Positions 11,590-27,000 of a DNA stretch of 64,000 nucleotides are shown here, in pieces. The stretch covers positions 27,396,181 to 27,460,180 of the forward strand of contig NC_135552.1 of NCBI RefSeq assembly GCF_964340395.1, in the 5' to 3' direction. Below the pieces are notes generated by a model. It made no database searches, was not told where the DNA came from, and saw only the letters and a list, made by a program, of their open reading frames with translations. Within the stretch, counting starts at the first letter, position 1. Every line of letters begins with the position of its first letter. This DNA is from Glandiceps talaboti (lineage: Eukaryota; Hemichordata; Enteropneusta; Spengelidae). The translations under genes were made by a program, and so were the position numbers.

Positions 11590-11767
11590 ACCACAATGGA
11601 GTATGCACACACACCGTTGTAAGTAATCACTGGTACATATGTAATAATACCATTAGTATACACACATACCAGTGTAAGTAATCACTGGTACATATGTAAT
11701 AATAACACTAGTATGCACACACAGTTGCAAGTAATCACTGGTATATATGTAATAATACCACTAGTAT

Positions 11768-11825
<58 letters not shown>

Positions 11826-11871
11826 TTGCAAGTAATCACTGGTATATATGTAATAATACCACTAGTATGCG

Positions 11872-11917
<46 letters not shown>

Positions 11918-12120
11918 GTTGCAAATAATCACGGGTACATATGTAATAATACCACTAGTATGCACACACAGTTGCAAGTAATCACTGGTATGTACATATG
12001 TAATAATTTCACCAGTATGCACACATACACGCCGGTGCAAGTAATCACTGGTACATATGTAATAATACCACTAGTATGCACACACACCGGTGCAAGTACT
12101 CACTGGTACATATGTAATAC
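11590..12120. repeat. Tandem repeat with (AC)n inserts, about 8 copies
   Basis: The core is gcaagtaatcactggtacat followed by atgtaataataccactagtatgcacac. The unit length varies because each copy ends in an AC run; two runs have expanded to about 55 bp (11769-11823) and 40 bp (11879-11917), and one has gained a (GC)n segment. Confidence 0.95.
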
Positions 12121-15100
12121 TGGATGATATTGTCATTATAGAGGATATACCATCAATGGTAGTTAAAGCTGTAATAGCTGCAACTGAACATTTTTGTAGA
12201 TGTATACTTGATAAATCAAATCAAATTGATTTTTGGATCGGCGCCCAAAAACAGACAATGAAAAACGTGTTTGTGAATAGAGTCCCTCTGCTTTTCATTG
12301 CCATATGATTTCATTGTTGTATGTCAGATGTTTGGACTAACAATTTTTGACAGCGCAAACTTGTAAACCTTTTCAATCTGTGCTTGATCGAGCACAGGAC
12401 ATTTAATAATATGACTTTGAGGTTTATTGTAGTTCTGTGACGTATCCTTCATTTAACTCATACACTCAATCAGCAAAATGTTGCTGAAATAACATGCAGA
12501 AAAGTGAGATTTTATAGATGAGTGTGCAGCACTCAAGTATAAATCAAATATCTCGTGACGAGTTGAGTAATAATGTAATGAACAGAATGTATCTTGACAG
12601 AGTGTCCAACCAACTTTATATCAATGTATCGTTACATCCCATTATTACTAAACTATTTATAGCATAATGACATTTGACTATACACAAATTGCTCAGACCA
12701 ATTCGTGTGTTGACATGCAAGTGAGTAATCACGTGTTAGCTCTATTTTGCTTTGTGTACAATACAAATTCATATGGTATAAACTTGAAGGTTAGCTTATA
12801 GCAGTGAACACAGAAAGTGGATTATTTAGTGGTGCGTAATCCGGTCAATATGACTGTGCCAGACTAGACCAGGAAACCTTTCACATCACGTCTCCAAATC
12901 CAACAAATCTATTTAGTCTGTCAATTTCTGCTGGCTGTGTAGATCATATGGTCCTTACGTTTTGCGTAAAATTGTCCTGTTCAGTAAAGATCTCCTTCTC
13001 TGTAGAAGTACAAAACTGAAGGGCTATTACCGTCACACTGAAGGCTTCTTTGAATTAATTCTCCTATCAGACATGTAAACAAGTCTTCGTCGAAGACACA
13101 TTTTCCCCAGTATTGAAACTTATAACATTTCAACTGACTAATTTATAATCAATATGGCCATTCAGTTAAACTATGGTGGAGGTCAAGAAATAAAGTGATG
13201 TTCATATTGAACTACAGTATCTGACATTTGTGCCAGGTTTAGTTGAAATCGGATATGTGTCACAATGTTCAACAGAGATGACACTAAAGTGCACAACCCT
13301 GTATTAAAAGGTGTTTTACTAGATCCTACCTAATTATTTACGCATATGCGCTACTTAGAGTTAAAGTCATTTTGTTATGTCTTATAGAAGTAATTAAAAT
13401 GGTGACAAGGGTGTAAATGAAACTGCTTTCTCTTGGATACTACTCTTGAATTCAGCACATGCACGTCAGATATGTACATATAAACTTTAATGCTTTTGGA
13501 TATTAGACCTTGAACATAGGGGTCAAGGTCAAGGTCTCATTAGAAGGCTCAATATGGATAATATGGGTGTAGACACTCAAATGAGGCTTCTATCTATTAA
13601 GCTTCTTGTGTTAGTGAGCAAAATCTGAATTTTTACAAGTGATCTGCATATGTGGACTACTGTATCTGACATTTGTGCCAGGTTTCCTTGAAATTGGCCC
13701 ATGCATGTGAGATGTGTATATATACACTTTGAAGACTTTGGGTATTTGACCTCGAACATAAGGGTCAAGGTAAAAGGTTAAGGTATCAGTAGGGAGTTCA
13801 TCATATATAATATATATTATGTGCATATGCCTACTATAGCATCTGACAATTGTGCCAGGTTTTGTTGAAATCGTCTCATGCATGTCAAAGATACAGATGA
13901 TCACGGACGCAGGGACGGGACCCAATGTCGTATGTAGTCCCTTCCCTTCGGGTACTGAAAAGTAAACGTTAGACAACCTATTGGGGAAAATTTGTACGGA
14001 ATGGTCTTTCTACTTTCCATCGATCTCGTCTCGGTCTCATGGTCAACAGTACGTGGCATAACTGTTCATAGCTGAATTGAACCGAGAATATTTAATGTTA
14101 ACAAGTGTTTATACAGCTAAATGCAGACGTGTATTTATCATACAAAGAACCCCATGATTTGCATTGTTGTCTGTGACGCAGTGACGTAATTTCATACACA
14201 AACGTCGCCCTTCTGAAACTACTAGTTCTTGACAACACTTTGATCTAGGGATACAAGTTACAGGGACTTGTCGTTGGCTTTCTGATCAAACAATCTTATC
14301 CATAGCCCAGCTCGAAACGTCTCACGATACGTTTTTGTGCACGACATGTCAAGCTTGGAAGCCTTCGAAACGGGATGAATCATGTTCACAACAGGCTCTG
14401 TCAGTAACAATAGTGCATCACACAGAAACAGGTGCTAGTGTTACTGGCCAACTTACTAAGTATTCAAACGGTTATGTTCACAACCTAACTCCACTTTCTA
14501 GTCTGGATATGAGTCACGTGTGGATACGATAATGTTATTGGTTTATAATTTATAATTAACGCTCCAAATTGATGTTAATAATGTTCTTGAACCGATTTTG
14601 GCGCTAAATATACATCGAGCGAGGCGTTGGATAAAACCGCTAGCTGGGAGTTGCTAGATCTCCAAACCAATAACAAATCTCTGGGCTATAGGCAGATGTA
14701 TACTGCAGATTGAGACTTACAAAAGGTGAACTATTTGAAAACTTACCTTGCAACACGAGAACATATTGGATTGGTCGAGTTTCAGACAACTGTTAATTTT
14801 CCGACGAAAAACGTTGTGTTCGCGCAGTGCGCAGTGTCACCATCAGTCGAACTGAACATTGAAACGATAGGAATGACAAACGATTTGTTCCTACATGAAT
14901 ACGTCAACAATAATGATATAACTTTAACTCACCATTCTATTGTTTAAATTATGAATACAATGTATATGTCTGATTTTTCACAAAATAGACATAAATTTCT
15001 TTCGCCGCCTGGGGGCCTTGAATTTGAATACATACTTTGTATTGATCGAGAACAATTCGTAAAACCTGGTCCCTGCAATTTGCAATATTATTAACAATCT

Positions 15101-16574
15101 TCTTGAGAACATATATTTTTTTACCGGTTCTTATCCTCAATAGCATGAATAGGTATCACTAGCGCGCGATGGATGTGCATCTAGAATAGGTTTCGTCAAT
15201 CTATGCGTGGGTACAATGGTGGGGGGGGGGGGGGATGAACGAACACCGGCCCGTACCCGTACGCAGACCATTTTATGTAACTTTACACAAAGCTAGAGAT
15301 CTAACTATTTTGCATGTATCACTTGAATAGTCTAAAAATAAAATCATGCATGTACATGTACGCTATAGAATCGTATGCGGTGACCTTGTTTAAACATTGT
15401 AAAAAATAATAAATGAATGCTATGACAAAGTTGCTGATTTTTTGGTGCGGACCAAACGAGCTATTTTATTTGATCTATTGTACCACATCATGTACACAGT
15501 TACAACAAAAATACGTTCACCCACAGGTGGTTCAATACTGATCAGGGGTGTACGATATTATGAATAAGATATTGTATCTAACAAAACATTTTCAAAATAA
15601 AATTCAATTCCAATTCCAGTTGCAGCTAGTACAGCCTTAAAATCACTGATTGATAAATTGCAACATCTCACAAAACAAATTAATCGTCACGTTGTATGTT
15701 GAGGTGGACAATAACACGAAGCTGTTCTTTCGATATCGTAATACTTGATGATGTAGAAGTCTGGTTGATTGTTTCATACTTTGTTCAGAGGGGATATAGA
15801 TGGGACGACCAGCATTGCACAGTGCTCATACCAAATACGACCAAATAAAAAGACAACGGTATTTGTACACAGTGTCTCAGCAGCAAGAACTAACATACAC
15901 GGAGAAGCGCGATCTGAAGAGCCCTGAGTTATTTGGGTGAACTTTGTTGTAATAATGTTTAGGTTGACTTTGACCTTAAAGTCAATTTTCAAAAATAGAC
16001 AATTCTGGGACGCACTTTCTGACTCATATAAACCGTCTTTACCCAGGATCAAATTCATAGAATACGTCTCTGGTAACACAGGGTGTTTAAAAGGAACCCA
16101 CTTCCTTATTTCCACAGACAATTATATAAAGAAGAATTAATACTTGTCTGTGTTATTTCCAAAGAAGCCCTAATAGGGACAGACTCTTTGTACCATAATC
16201 TTCATACAGATACAATGTATCATCGGTCACCTTTTCATTACCCAGCTATTACTAGAAACTATGAGTTCATGTACACCTGGTCAAATCCACCTAGCAATAT
16301 GCTAATCAACAATCAATTGCACTCCTATTGGTCAAAAGGATTACTAATGAACGAATCGGTAGATTTGACTGCAGGTTTCTAACTTGCTGCAGATGTGACC
16401 ATTATGAATGTTTCCAACACCATCTTGTGATTGGAGATCTGTACTATGAATACGTTTGTATAGAATTAATAAAGACACATTAAGGTGATTAATTTATGCA
16501 TTCGTAACACCGTAAGATTGCGAGTCACACCACGTCGGCATCTCAGACCGTCTTGTTTGCCGGACAGTACAACT
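12121..16574. other. Intergenic with one diverged dispersed repeat; no gene seen
   Basis: ORFs at 14335-14532, 14726-14947 and 15774-16121 show no motif. At about 13213-13240, 13454-13540, 13655-13770 and 13831-13935 there are diverged copies of one sequence (gacatttgtgccaggtttag, then ttgaaatcg..catgcatgtca, then gaacataggggtcaagg), a dispersed repeat that has been locally duplicated. A poly-G run lies at 15220-15234. Confidence 0.45.
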
Positions 16575-16640
16575 ATGCTGCCGTTGCTTGCTCTAATCGC
16601 CGGCCTTTGGGCTTTACCGTCCGTAGGAACTAACAGTGTG
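16575..16640 (+). CDS. Exon 1: signal peptide
   Basis: ATG opens [18 protein letters not shown], a short hydrophobic leader with a plausible cleavage site near AxxS/VG, followed by a consensus donor gtaagt. It points to secretion, as expected for lectin and S1 protease domains. It is assigned to this gene by position and logic. The phase mismatch with the next recognised exon means the join is not proven. Confidence 0.6.
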
Positions 16641-19600
16641 GTAAGTTACTTAACCTGTCAGTAGCTATAGGAAGAGTACATTATATGTAGTTATATAGAA
16701 GAAAGAGAGCTTAGTGAAATTATGAGAATGTTACAATATCACCTGAGAATATATCATTCACCTGCCTAGAGTGAATCTCACATTTGACAATGTTTGGAAA
16801 TTTTCAGCCGTAAAATGCAAAGTGACTGTATATTTCATATATTCTATTGTAAATTAGTATTTCACAATGTTATACTAAACGTTCAACAATTATAACCAGT
16901 TAAATGTACATCTTATTCTAAATATCGGAATTAATCAATCACCAAATTAAATATCCTTTGGTTTGTTAATTTCAAGTTCGAGATTAAAATGATACTCAGG
17001 TAAGAAAATTCTAACGTCCAGTTATCGAAAGCTTAGTCGTGTATGACGGTTGACGAATTACAAGTATCCAAAATTCAGCAATGACTGCATGGAAATGTCT
17101 ATGGTATTCGGGGTTGTTTGGGTGCAGTAAATCTTACTCTTTAAATGGCGTACGAGATCTCGTTAACATCGAGATTTTACGTGATGTCTACCTTGAGAGA
17201 CAATGTTAGTGCTGTGTCAAACGATTTTGCTTTAAATTATTGTGGGGCATTCCTTCCTCAAATATCCTCGTACAAGGTCTATAATAGCACTACTGTAGAA
17301 TGCTATAGACATCCATTCGGCCGTTAATTGATCGATGCCATCTGTTTATCACTTCGGACAAACTCGTACTTTCCTAGCTGCAATAATTGTAGCTTTGTTT
17401 TTGCTTGCAATGCTTTTTATTCTTTTTCATATTTTATTTTGTTGTGACTCACCATTTTTCGTTGTATCTTTTTCTCTTACGGGGTTTGCAAACCAAAACA
17501 AAATATAGCGAAACCACTATAGTACTGCATCTAGTACTTTCCTTGACTAAAAGAAAACAAATAATGGGGATGATATCGCATTAATTAGTAAGTTACTGCA
17601 CCTGTTCTGTGGTGTAATGTAACATGTATTTTATATACTTCAATAGAAAACTGTTGATATCCGTGCTGGTATAAAGTTGAGAGGTAGGTACAGGAGTCAT
17701 TACTCGTCTATCCACTTGTTTTCATATTATGTTTGTTGAATGAGCTACATCTAGTAGAATAATTGTTGGTTGCAAATTCTATTATTGCTGGAGAGTCACT
17801 GGTCCATGCCTCACTCGTGCGATTAAAATGGGTTACTTCTGGTATCATAACTGGGTGGGGAGGGGGCCAGTTGTTATGGTTACATCCGGCACTACTAGTA
17901 AACATGATAGGAGTCAGATTTGTTCACGTTCTTGTGAATTTACAGGTGAACAGATACATGTAGCATATTCCGGTAGCATCCTTCAAGGCCACTTATGCTG
18001 TCATTAATTGAGAAGTGTGTTTGCAATTATAAATTGTCTCGGCTTTAAATCTCGAGTTCACTGATTGCGCCATTAGGAGGTGAAGAAGTGTGTAACTACA
18101 CACTGAACACAATTATATTCTTGAGAATCTATAGGATATTATTAGAATCAAAGACTGTAAATGTAAGATACGTTGTGTTGTTCAGTCCTATCAGACTTCT
18201 AAACCACTGTAAGATACATCATGTTGTTCAGTCCTATCAGACTTCTAAACCACTGTAAGATACATTGTGTTGTTCAGTCCTATCAGACTTTTAAACCACT
18301 GTAAGATACATCATGTTGTTCAGTCCTATCAGACTTCTAAACCACTGTAAGATACGTTGTGTTGTTCAGCCCTATCAGACTTCTAAACCACTGTAAGATA
18401 CATTGTGTTGTTCAGCCCTATCAGACTTCTAAACCACTGTAAGATACATCATGTTGTTCAGTCCTATCAGACTTCTAAACCACTGTAAGATACATTGTGT
18501 TGTTCAGTCCTATCAGACTTCTAAACAACTGTAAGATACGTTGTGTTGTTCAGCCCTATCAGACTTCTAAACCACTGTAAGATACATCATGTTGTTCAGT
18601 CCTATCAGACTTCTAAACCACTGTAAGATATGTTGTGTTGTTCAGCCCTATCAGACTTCTAAACAACTGTAAGATACATTGTGTTGTTCAGCCTTATCAG
18701 ACTTCTAAACCACTGTAAGATACATCATGTTGTTCAGTCCTATCAGACTTCTAAACAACTGTAAGATATGTTGTGTTGTTCAGCCCTATCAGACTTCTAA
18801 ACCACTGTAAGATACATCATGTTGTTCAGTCCTATCAGACTTCTAAACCACTGTAAGATATGTTGTGTTGTTCAGTCCTATCAGACTTCTAAACCACTGT
18901 AAGATACGTTGTGTTGTTCAGTCCTATCAGACTTCTAAACCACTGTAAGATACATTGTGTTGTTCAGCCCTATCAGACTTCTAAACCACTGTAAGATATG
19001 TTGTGTTGTTCAGCCCTATCAGACTTCTAAACCACTGTAAGATATGTTGTGTTGTTCAGCCCTATCAGACTTCTAAACCACTGTAAGATATGTTGTGTTG
19101 TTCAGCCCTATCAGACTTCTAAACCACTGTAAGATATGTTGTGTTGTTCAGCCTTATCAGACTTCTAAACCACTGTAAGATATGTCATGTTGTTCGGCAC
19201 TATCAGACTTCTAAACCACTGTAAGATATGTTGTGTTGTTCAGCCCTATCAGCCTTCTAAACCACTGTAAGATATGTTGTGTTGTTCAGTCCTATCAGAC
19301 TTCTAAACCACTGTAAGATATGTTGTGTTGTTCAGTCCTATCAGACTTCTAAACCACTGTAAGATATGTTGTGTTGTTCAGCCCTATCAGACTTCTAAAC
19401 CACTGTAAGATATGTTGTGTTGTTCAGCCCTATCAGACTTCTATACCACTGTAAGATATGTTGTGTTGTTCAGTCCTATCAGACTTCTAAACCACTGTAA
19501 GATATGTTGTGTTGTTCAGCCCTATCAGACTTCTATACCACTGTAAGATATGTTGTGTTGTTCAGTCCTATCAGACTTCTAAACCACTGTAAGATATGTT

Positions 19601-22600
19601 GTGTTGTTCAGCCCTATCAGACTTCTATACCACTGTAAGATATGTTGTGTTGTTCAGTCCTATCAGACTTCTAAACCACTGTAAGATATGTTGTGTTGTT
19701 CAGCCCTATCAGACTTCTAAACCACTGTAAGATATGTTGTGTTGTTCAGTCCTATCAGACTTCTAAACAACTGTAAGATGTCGTGTTGTTCAGTCCTATC
19801 AGACTTCTAAACCACTGTAAGATATGTTGTGTTGTTCAGTCCTATCAGACTTCTAAACCACTGTAAGATATGTTGTGTTGTTCAGTCCTATCAGACTTCT
19901 AAACCACTGTAAGATATGATGTGTTGTTCAGCCCTATCAGGCTTCTAAACAAATGTAAGATGTCGTGTTGTTCAGTCCTATCAGGCTTCTATAAACCACT
20001 GTAAAATACGTTGTGTTGTTCAGTCATATCAGACTTCTAAACCACTGTAAGATACATCGTGTTGTTCAGTCCTATCAGACTTCTAAACCACTGTAAGATG
20101 TCGTGTTGTTCAGTCCTATCAGACTTTTAAACCAGAGTGATAGTACGAATGTCGGACAGACTATACATTCTTGTAAGTTATTGCTACTTCAAAAACGATA
20201 TTACTTTACGTTGTACACAACAGACAGATATCCAATACTTTATCGTACGTTTTTGATTAACTTGTCACTTGAATGACTCTCTCTTTTATCTCTGATGCCA
20301 GCCCCGCAATTCGAAGTGTTAAGTGGGAATACATATAAATACAGTTGGTTTGAAGCTAGCGAATTCTGTAAAGATCGAGGTGGTTTACTCGCAGAAATTC
20401 AGACTTCGGATATTTACGACGATTTCGAAGCATCTATGCAATCTTCGAAGAAAGGCAAATTTTGGATTGGTCTTAATGATATCGATAAGGAGGGCACACT
20501 CAAGTGGAACGAAGACGAGGCTGTTGATATCGCACACGAAATGAAAAATAAAAACAAGAAAGGGAAAGATTGTGTTTACATCAGGTAAAGAGAGTTGCTT
20601 AGGTAGGGTTGTATTTAAAGGAACATTAGCTGGGTATATTATATGGTTTGGGCCGTAATAATTGCTGTGTATTTAAAAGATACTGGGCAGTACCATACTT
20701 ACTGACACACATTTAACCACCACTTGCAGACTGAACTCAAACCTGTAATTTACACAAAGAGTGATGACGTAGTTTACCTACTATGCAAACAAGTCACGTG
20801 TTCTAAATGTGTCAGAAGACAACTGTGACGTCACTATACATCGACGTTAGTATTGCACTAGACTAGTTTAATGGTGGTTTTATATAAGTACTGTCACTGC
20901 AGTAAAAAAACTTATGAACTCAGCTTGTGTCACTTTAAGTATAAAGTATGCGTTTCTGATCTTTAATAAATTCGTTTGATTTACATGTAACAAAAACTGA
21001 ATGGTACACAGTACTTGATATTCCATCTTACACTTAGAGTACAAGATATGTTTCTAAATACATTGGTATCCAAAGTGGATAGAAGTAGTACATACACTTG
21101 GTATTCCAATTCAGACAGGGAGGCGCTGAAAAGTGATATGTTACAGTTATGGTGGTTGAAAGTCAGACTGTAAATTAGAAATATAACCAGATAACGTATA
21201 TAGAGAATTCAGTTGGTAATTACACGCTCACTTCTTTGTTTTGAACGAATCTTGCCATGACTTTTTACAGATTTGCGGAAGGAGAGGAACCTACTTGGAT
21301 GTTTAGTAATTGTGGTAAACCGCGAAATTTTGTGTGCCAGCATGACTATGGGGGTAGGTATGCCAGCTGTAAAGTACATGTATCTACTAAAACTGAAACC
21401 AAACAAAATGTAGTTTAGTTTATAGATATACATATAAATGACCCACTGCAATATTAGTAGCAGAGCGCCATAGATTAATTCATTGGATGTTAGAAGTCGT
21501 TACTCGGAGTTTCACGCTTCTTCATCAGGTGTATATAGTCATACCGCCACTTAGTCTTACAGTTTTATTTAAGTTAGTTTTTTTAGTCGCCTGATGGTGG
21601 CAGAAGAAGCGGGCAACTCTGAGTAACGACTTGAAACATCATTATTCCTTAGATTAAGTCTCTCTATATAATTATGGTGTATATGTGAACTAGACTTGTA
21701 GGTTGAGTTTCCATGGTTTTGTAGAACAAACAGTAAAGAAGTCATTAGATCATTATGACATGTTAATATTAAACTGACGTTACATGCTACATACATGTAG
21801 GTGGGACAGTCTGTCTATAAGTGACAAGTTGTAGATCACAGTTTTAGGAAATATCGGATAACGATTATATGAGGATTCGCAATGGATTTGAACTAGTGTA
21901 GAAGTCCAATATGATATATTGTGGCATGGTTGGTGACCTGACATTTTCAATGACTTTGTCAATATACATATGCAAGCCAAACCAAATTCAGAAAGATGAA
22001 TATTTCACCGATGTATCACAGAGTAGACACAGACACAGACACACACACACACAGACAGACACACACACACACACAGAGAGAGACACACACACACACACAG
22101 ACACAGACACAGAGGCTGGCACACACAGTGGCAGGTACACACACATACATACATACATACATACATACATACATACATACATACATACATACATACATAC
22201 ATACATAACATACATAACATACATACATACATACATACATACATACATACATACATACATACATACATACATACATACATACATACATACATACATACAT
22301 ACACTGCGCTAAATTATGACATTAGGATGTTAAGAGATTATAAATATGAAAATATTTTTTACTTTATTGACATGAATCAGATGGTGGTATTTGTGGAACA
22401 AGTCCTCTTGGAGATAGTCGAATCGTGGGTGGGAATGATGCCTCTCTGGGAAGCTGGCCATGGGTAGTATCGCTGACATTGTCTGATAGCCACCTATGTG
22501 GCGGTGTGATTATCAGTGAGCACTGGGTTCTGACGTCAGCCCATTGCGTGTAAGTAGAAATCAATTCAATATAGAGATAAAAATTGTATTATAGCTTTGA

Positions 22601-23990
22601 AAATTTGACGATTAGACCATGTAGCTAAAACCACTTGATATTACCCTTGTATTGTCGGCTTTCGTGTATCGTTCACCTATACCTCATTCATCTAAATGAT
22701 ATGTAGTGGTTTGACTGACACACGCTGAGCGCACGTACCCCCTCACGCTGACACTCGTGTCCGTTCCGATCCCATACAGATACACGCACAGACACACTTA
22801 AATGAATATATAACTCACTATAAGTGAAATTGCACTCAAAATAATAATTCGTGTGGATAATACATACACCAAGAGATGGTGTACCCTAAAATTATGTCAT
22901 TTACTCATTACAATAATCTGAAGACCTTATCTTTATAATTATGTTGTTTGAATAATGGTAATTTTAAACTTCAATTTTCAGAAATTTCGCCGCATTCGAC
23001 ATTGATTCTCTGACGATCAGGATGGGTATTACTTCGTTGTCAGGGGGAACTGATTCCGAGTACAGTGTGATAGCTGATAGTAGCTTTGTATATCCCAATT
23101 TTGATGCACACAGCCTCGATTGGGATATTGCTATGATTTACATCACTATGGAAATACCGTATAGTTACTACATTCGACCCGCATGTCTACCAATTGCAGA
23201 TAACAACGATTATTTCTCGGAAGGTGAAATGTGTACGATCACAGGTTGGGGACAACTGTCCGAATGGAGTAAGTGTTCATTTTAAGCATGTGTCTAATTA
23301 GCGTAGACATGAAACATTTGAACAAGAAAATTAACACTATTGATCCCTAAAGGAAACTGTATGGGTCTGCCATAGTTTAGACCAATCAGGAACAAGCTTG
23401 CCATAGTCTAGAACAATCAGGAACAAGCTTGCCACAGTTTAGACCAATCAAGAACAAGCTTGTCATAGTCTAGACCAATCAGGAACAAGCTTCAATATTG
23501 CAAAGTTTGGAGAGATTTGAAGAACTTTCATTTACAGGGGAATTTTGTCCCCGGGGCTCATTCTACTTGAAAGTCCATTGCCTGTCTTGACAGATGGAAG
23601 TCATAATTATACGCAGTTTAATGTTCATCATTTTAATCTGTGAACATTTGTATAGCCTGCAGTGTATTGTATTTGTATATTTCTTGACAGTGATGTGCTG
23701 TATAACTTTCAAAGGTTTCATTTTTTTAAATAATTCTCAGATTTGGTTCTCCCAGACAACCTTCAAGAAACCACTGTACCCATTATTAGTCAAAATGACT
23801 GTCAAGAAGTCTATAAGAATGAATGGCAAATAACAGATTCTATGATATGTGCAGCACATGAAGACGAGGGTTTCGATGCATGCTATGTAAGGATGAGAAA
23901 ACATATATGGTGTTACCATTTGTACGTGTCTTAGTGGCATTGTTGTTTTCACACCAATTCTGTTTGACAGTTTTTCTGGTCTGTCTGTAC

Positions 23991-24058
<68 letters not shown>

Positions 24059-27000
24059 GAGTGCGCGCGTACGTGTTTGTATGCAATATGTATGTATGTA
24101 TGTATGTATGTATGTTTGTTTGTTTGCTTGTCTGTGTCTATCCGTCCGACCGCCCACCCTTCCGTGATGCAAATATGGTATTAGAGGAATGAATAATACC
24201 TCATACAACTATAGCAGGGGAAATAGACTTGTTTGTAAAGGCATGTCACTTTTAGAATCATGGTGACCATTTTGTGGACTTGTAACCAAAGTACATGTAG
24301 GTGTCACGTGACTTTAAACGATATTATACAATATGTGGTCAACATAGTCTTAATATAAGGAAAGACAGACATTCAGCTGGAAACTTAATTTTTTAACGGG
24401 TTTGATTGTTTTTCCCGTTGTTGTTGTTTTGTTGTTGTTGTTATTATTGTTGTTGTTTTTGTTGTTTTTGTTTTTGTCCGTGTTTTTTTTCATATCCCAT
24501 TCATACAGGGTGACAGTGGTGGACCACTAGCATGCCAAAAGGATAATGGCAAGTGGTATCTAGCAGGATTAACTAGCTGGAATGGTGGTGAATATTGTGC
24601 TAGTGGTAGTCCAACAATTTATTCACGAATTACATCAGCTCTACCTTGGATTCAAGGCATGCTTTCACAAGGTTTGAATACACAAGTCTTGAGATTCTGT
24701 GACCTTGCCACATCTTTTAGAACATCTCTTCCCCCACATCGAAACTCAAAGAGTTTGATTACAAAGACTAAATGAAAACATCGCACGAAATCCCTTGATG
24801 AACATTTTAGTACAGTGCGTTGTAGGTACATGTAAGTGTTCACTGGCTCTGTTTGATACAACCAATGCAGAAACCAATAAGAAACTGTACATTCTACACT
24901 TTAAGATAACAATATTGCAATTTCATGCTACATTTAGTCTAAAAGAATAAAATATTTAAACTTCCTGCATCTAAACACAAACACAACGGCGCCAATGTTT
25001 TTACGACTGCATGGTGACACATAATTAGTTCCTTTCATTTATGCAAGGCGTCGCAAGAAACTGTTCGCTCAATCTTGCTATATTAGTGTAGAATGTGCAG
25101 TTCCTTATTGGTTGTATCAACAGAATCAGTAAACAATAACCTGTAACACACTTTCTATCCAGACAACCTTTGTGGACCAGCACTAAAGTATACATGACAA
25201 CCTCGTTCGCTTTTATACATGTAAAAATGACAGCCTCGTTCGCTTTATTACGTGTAATATACATTCAGTATAATAACGAAGTATCATTCACATTTCCAGG
25301 TCCTCTCATGTGTGGAACCCGTCCTTTTGCTAAAGGGTACGTCGTAGGGGGCGGTAATTCAGATGTGGGTAGCTGGCCCTGGCAAGTATCTTTCAATTTT
25401 TACGGCGTTCATATATGCGGTGGGATACTGATCGGTGACCGATGGATTCTTACTGCTGCTCACTGTGTGTGAGTACATATTTGTCATCAAAATATGTTGA
25501 CTTTGACAATTTGACAATTTTGACATTATTTTTTACATCAGTGTGTTTCCGTGATAGTAGAGTAGGAAACCGTCCTTGGGGGAATTGGAAGGAAGTTTAA
25601 AAATGCAATTACATGTTGTGGCCAATGCATACGGTAAACTTTTAGCAGTGGTCTGTTTTAAAGTCTATCCTTAAAAGAAGTCTGTAGTATGAGACCGCAA
25701 TGTCAGTGAAGTACAAATAAAGACAAGTTTGTTGTTTAATTGTCTAATCCACCACAGTATCCAACCGAGTGTGATTATTGGCTTTCTTATAAAATACTAC
25801 CCTAGGTACGTGTTGCCATAAATGCATGATTTATTCCTTATTAGGTATGATGAAGAATATCAAGTGATGTATGATGTGACTGAGATGACGGTCCGTCTAG
25901 GGATAGTTTCCTTGGGTACGGAGAGTGATGCTGAATTCATGAGCGACGTACACCACGTTGAGACTCATCCGAACTACAAAGGCAGTTTCCTGAATTGGGA
26001 CTTCGCATTGGTTCACACAGTAGATACGGTACCCTTTTCTGCATTCATACAACCTGCCTGTCTACCACCGTCCGAAGACAGTAACTTTTTTGCTCGTGAC
26101 TTGCATGATAATTGCGCCATCACAGGATGGGGTGCCCTCACTGATAAAGGTGGGTAATTTCATCAGAGTCTCGTCGTTCTAATGCAAATTTGTGTTGAAA
26201 ATCGTCATCTTGGTAGATGAAAAGTATGTGGTGTTGGTAAAAGGTTAAAACAGTTATCTCCAACTTTGAACTTTGCCGGTTCGAGCCTCGCTGCCACCAT
26301 TTGTTTGAATGTCTTGCAAAATTTGAACCACCGTTTGCCAAGCTGTTCAATAGGGTCTGGTAGGACTGTGACGGCTATGTGAAGGGTCGGATCCTGTAGG
26401 CAGCTGATAGTGTATTCTCCCCAGGGAGTTGAAATAAAAGGCTTCTGTGTCGTTATAGGCCTGTATTGGGGTAATAATTTTATATCTTCTCGAAAAAAGT
26501 GTCAAAAATGTGCATTATTTTGTACAGTGGATTTCGCATTGATACGAGACATTGTAGTGGGAGTTACCCTTGGGTATGGTATCTTTTTAAATTTCGTGAA
26601 AAAAAACCTACAATGTGAGAAAAAAATATCGAAAAATCCCCTTTACAAAGATTAATCGCAAAATGCATTCAATGAGCACGTGAATATTTCACACTTTCCT
26701 ATTTTCATACACAAGTTCTCTTCTTCCACTTTTGATCGAGAAACAGACACGTTTCAAACAAATCACTTGTCCTTCTTCAGTGTCTAACTGGATCTGACAG
26801 AATGATCCTAACTTGCTGGAGGTGTTTAGTAAACTCGATGTGTGGAAAGGTTAACGTCAGTACGTGTAAATCCAGATATGAAAGTACATCTTACTATCCA
26901 CCTTATGTGAAAGCATCACTTATAGGTTGGTGGAATGTCATATTTTCATACATTGATGGATTGTTGACGTTGATGTACATGACCTTCAATAGTCTTCTTT

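Noticed and set aside
18160-20134. Regular direct repeats that might suggest a CRISPR-like array
   Set aside because: Units are directly adjacent with no unique spacers and lie in an intron of an animal gene; they are minisatellites. The same holds for 45343-45965 and 53143-57082.
23737-24208. Thr-Asp-Arg-Gln and Leu-Ser-Val-Cys repeat ORFs
   Set aside because: Translations of the (TCTG)n tract in intron 6; the real exon is 23741-23886.
25170-25299. Possible separate start for protease 2 upstream of exon 8
   Set aside because: The upstream open part has no hydrophobic leader and contains a good acceptor (cacatttccag) at 25299; phase and exon length match the downstream exons of one gene.
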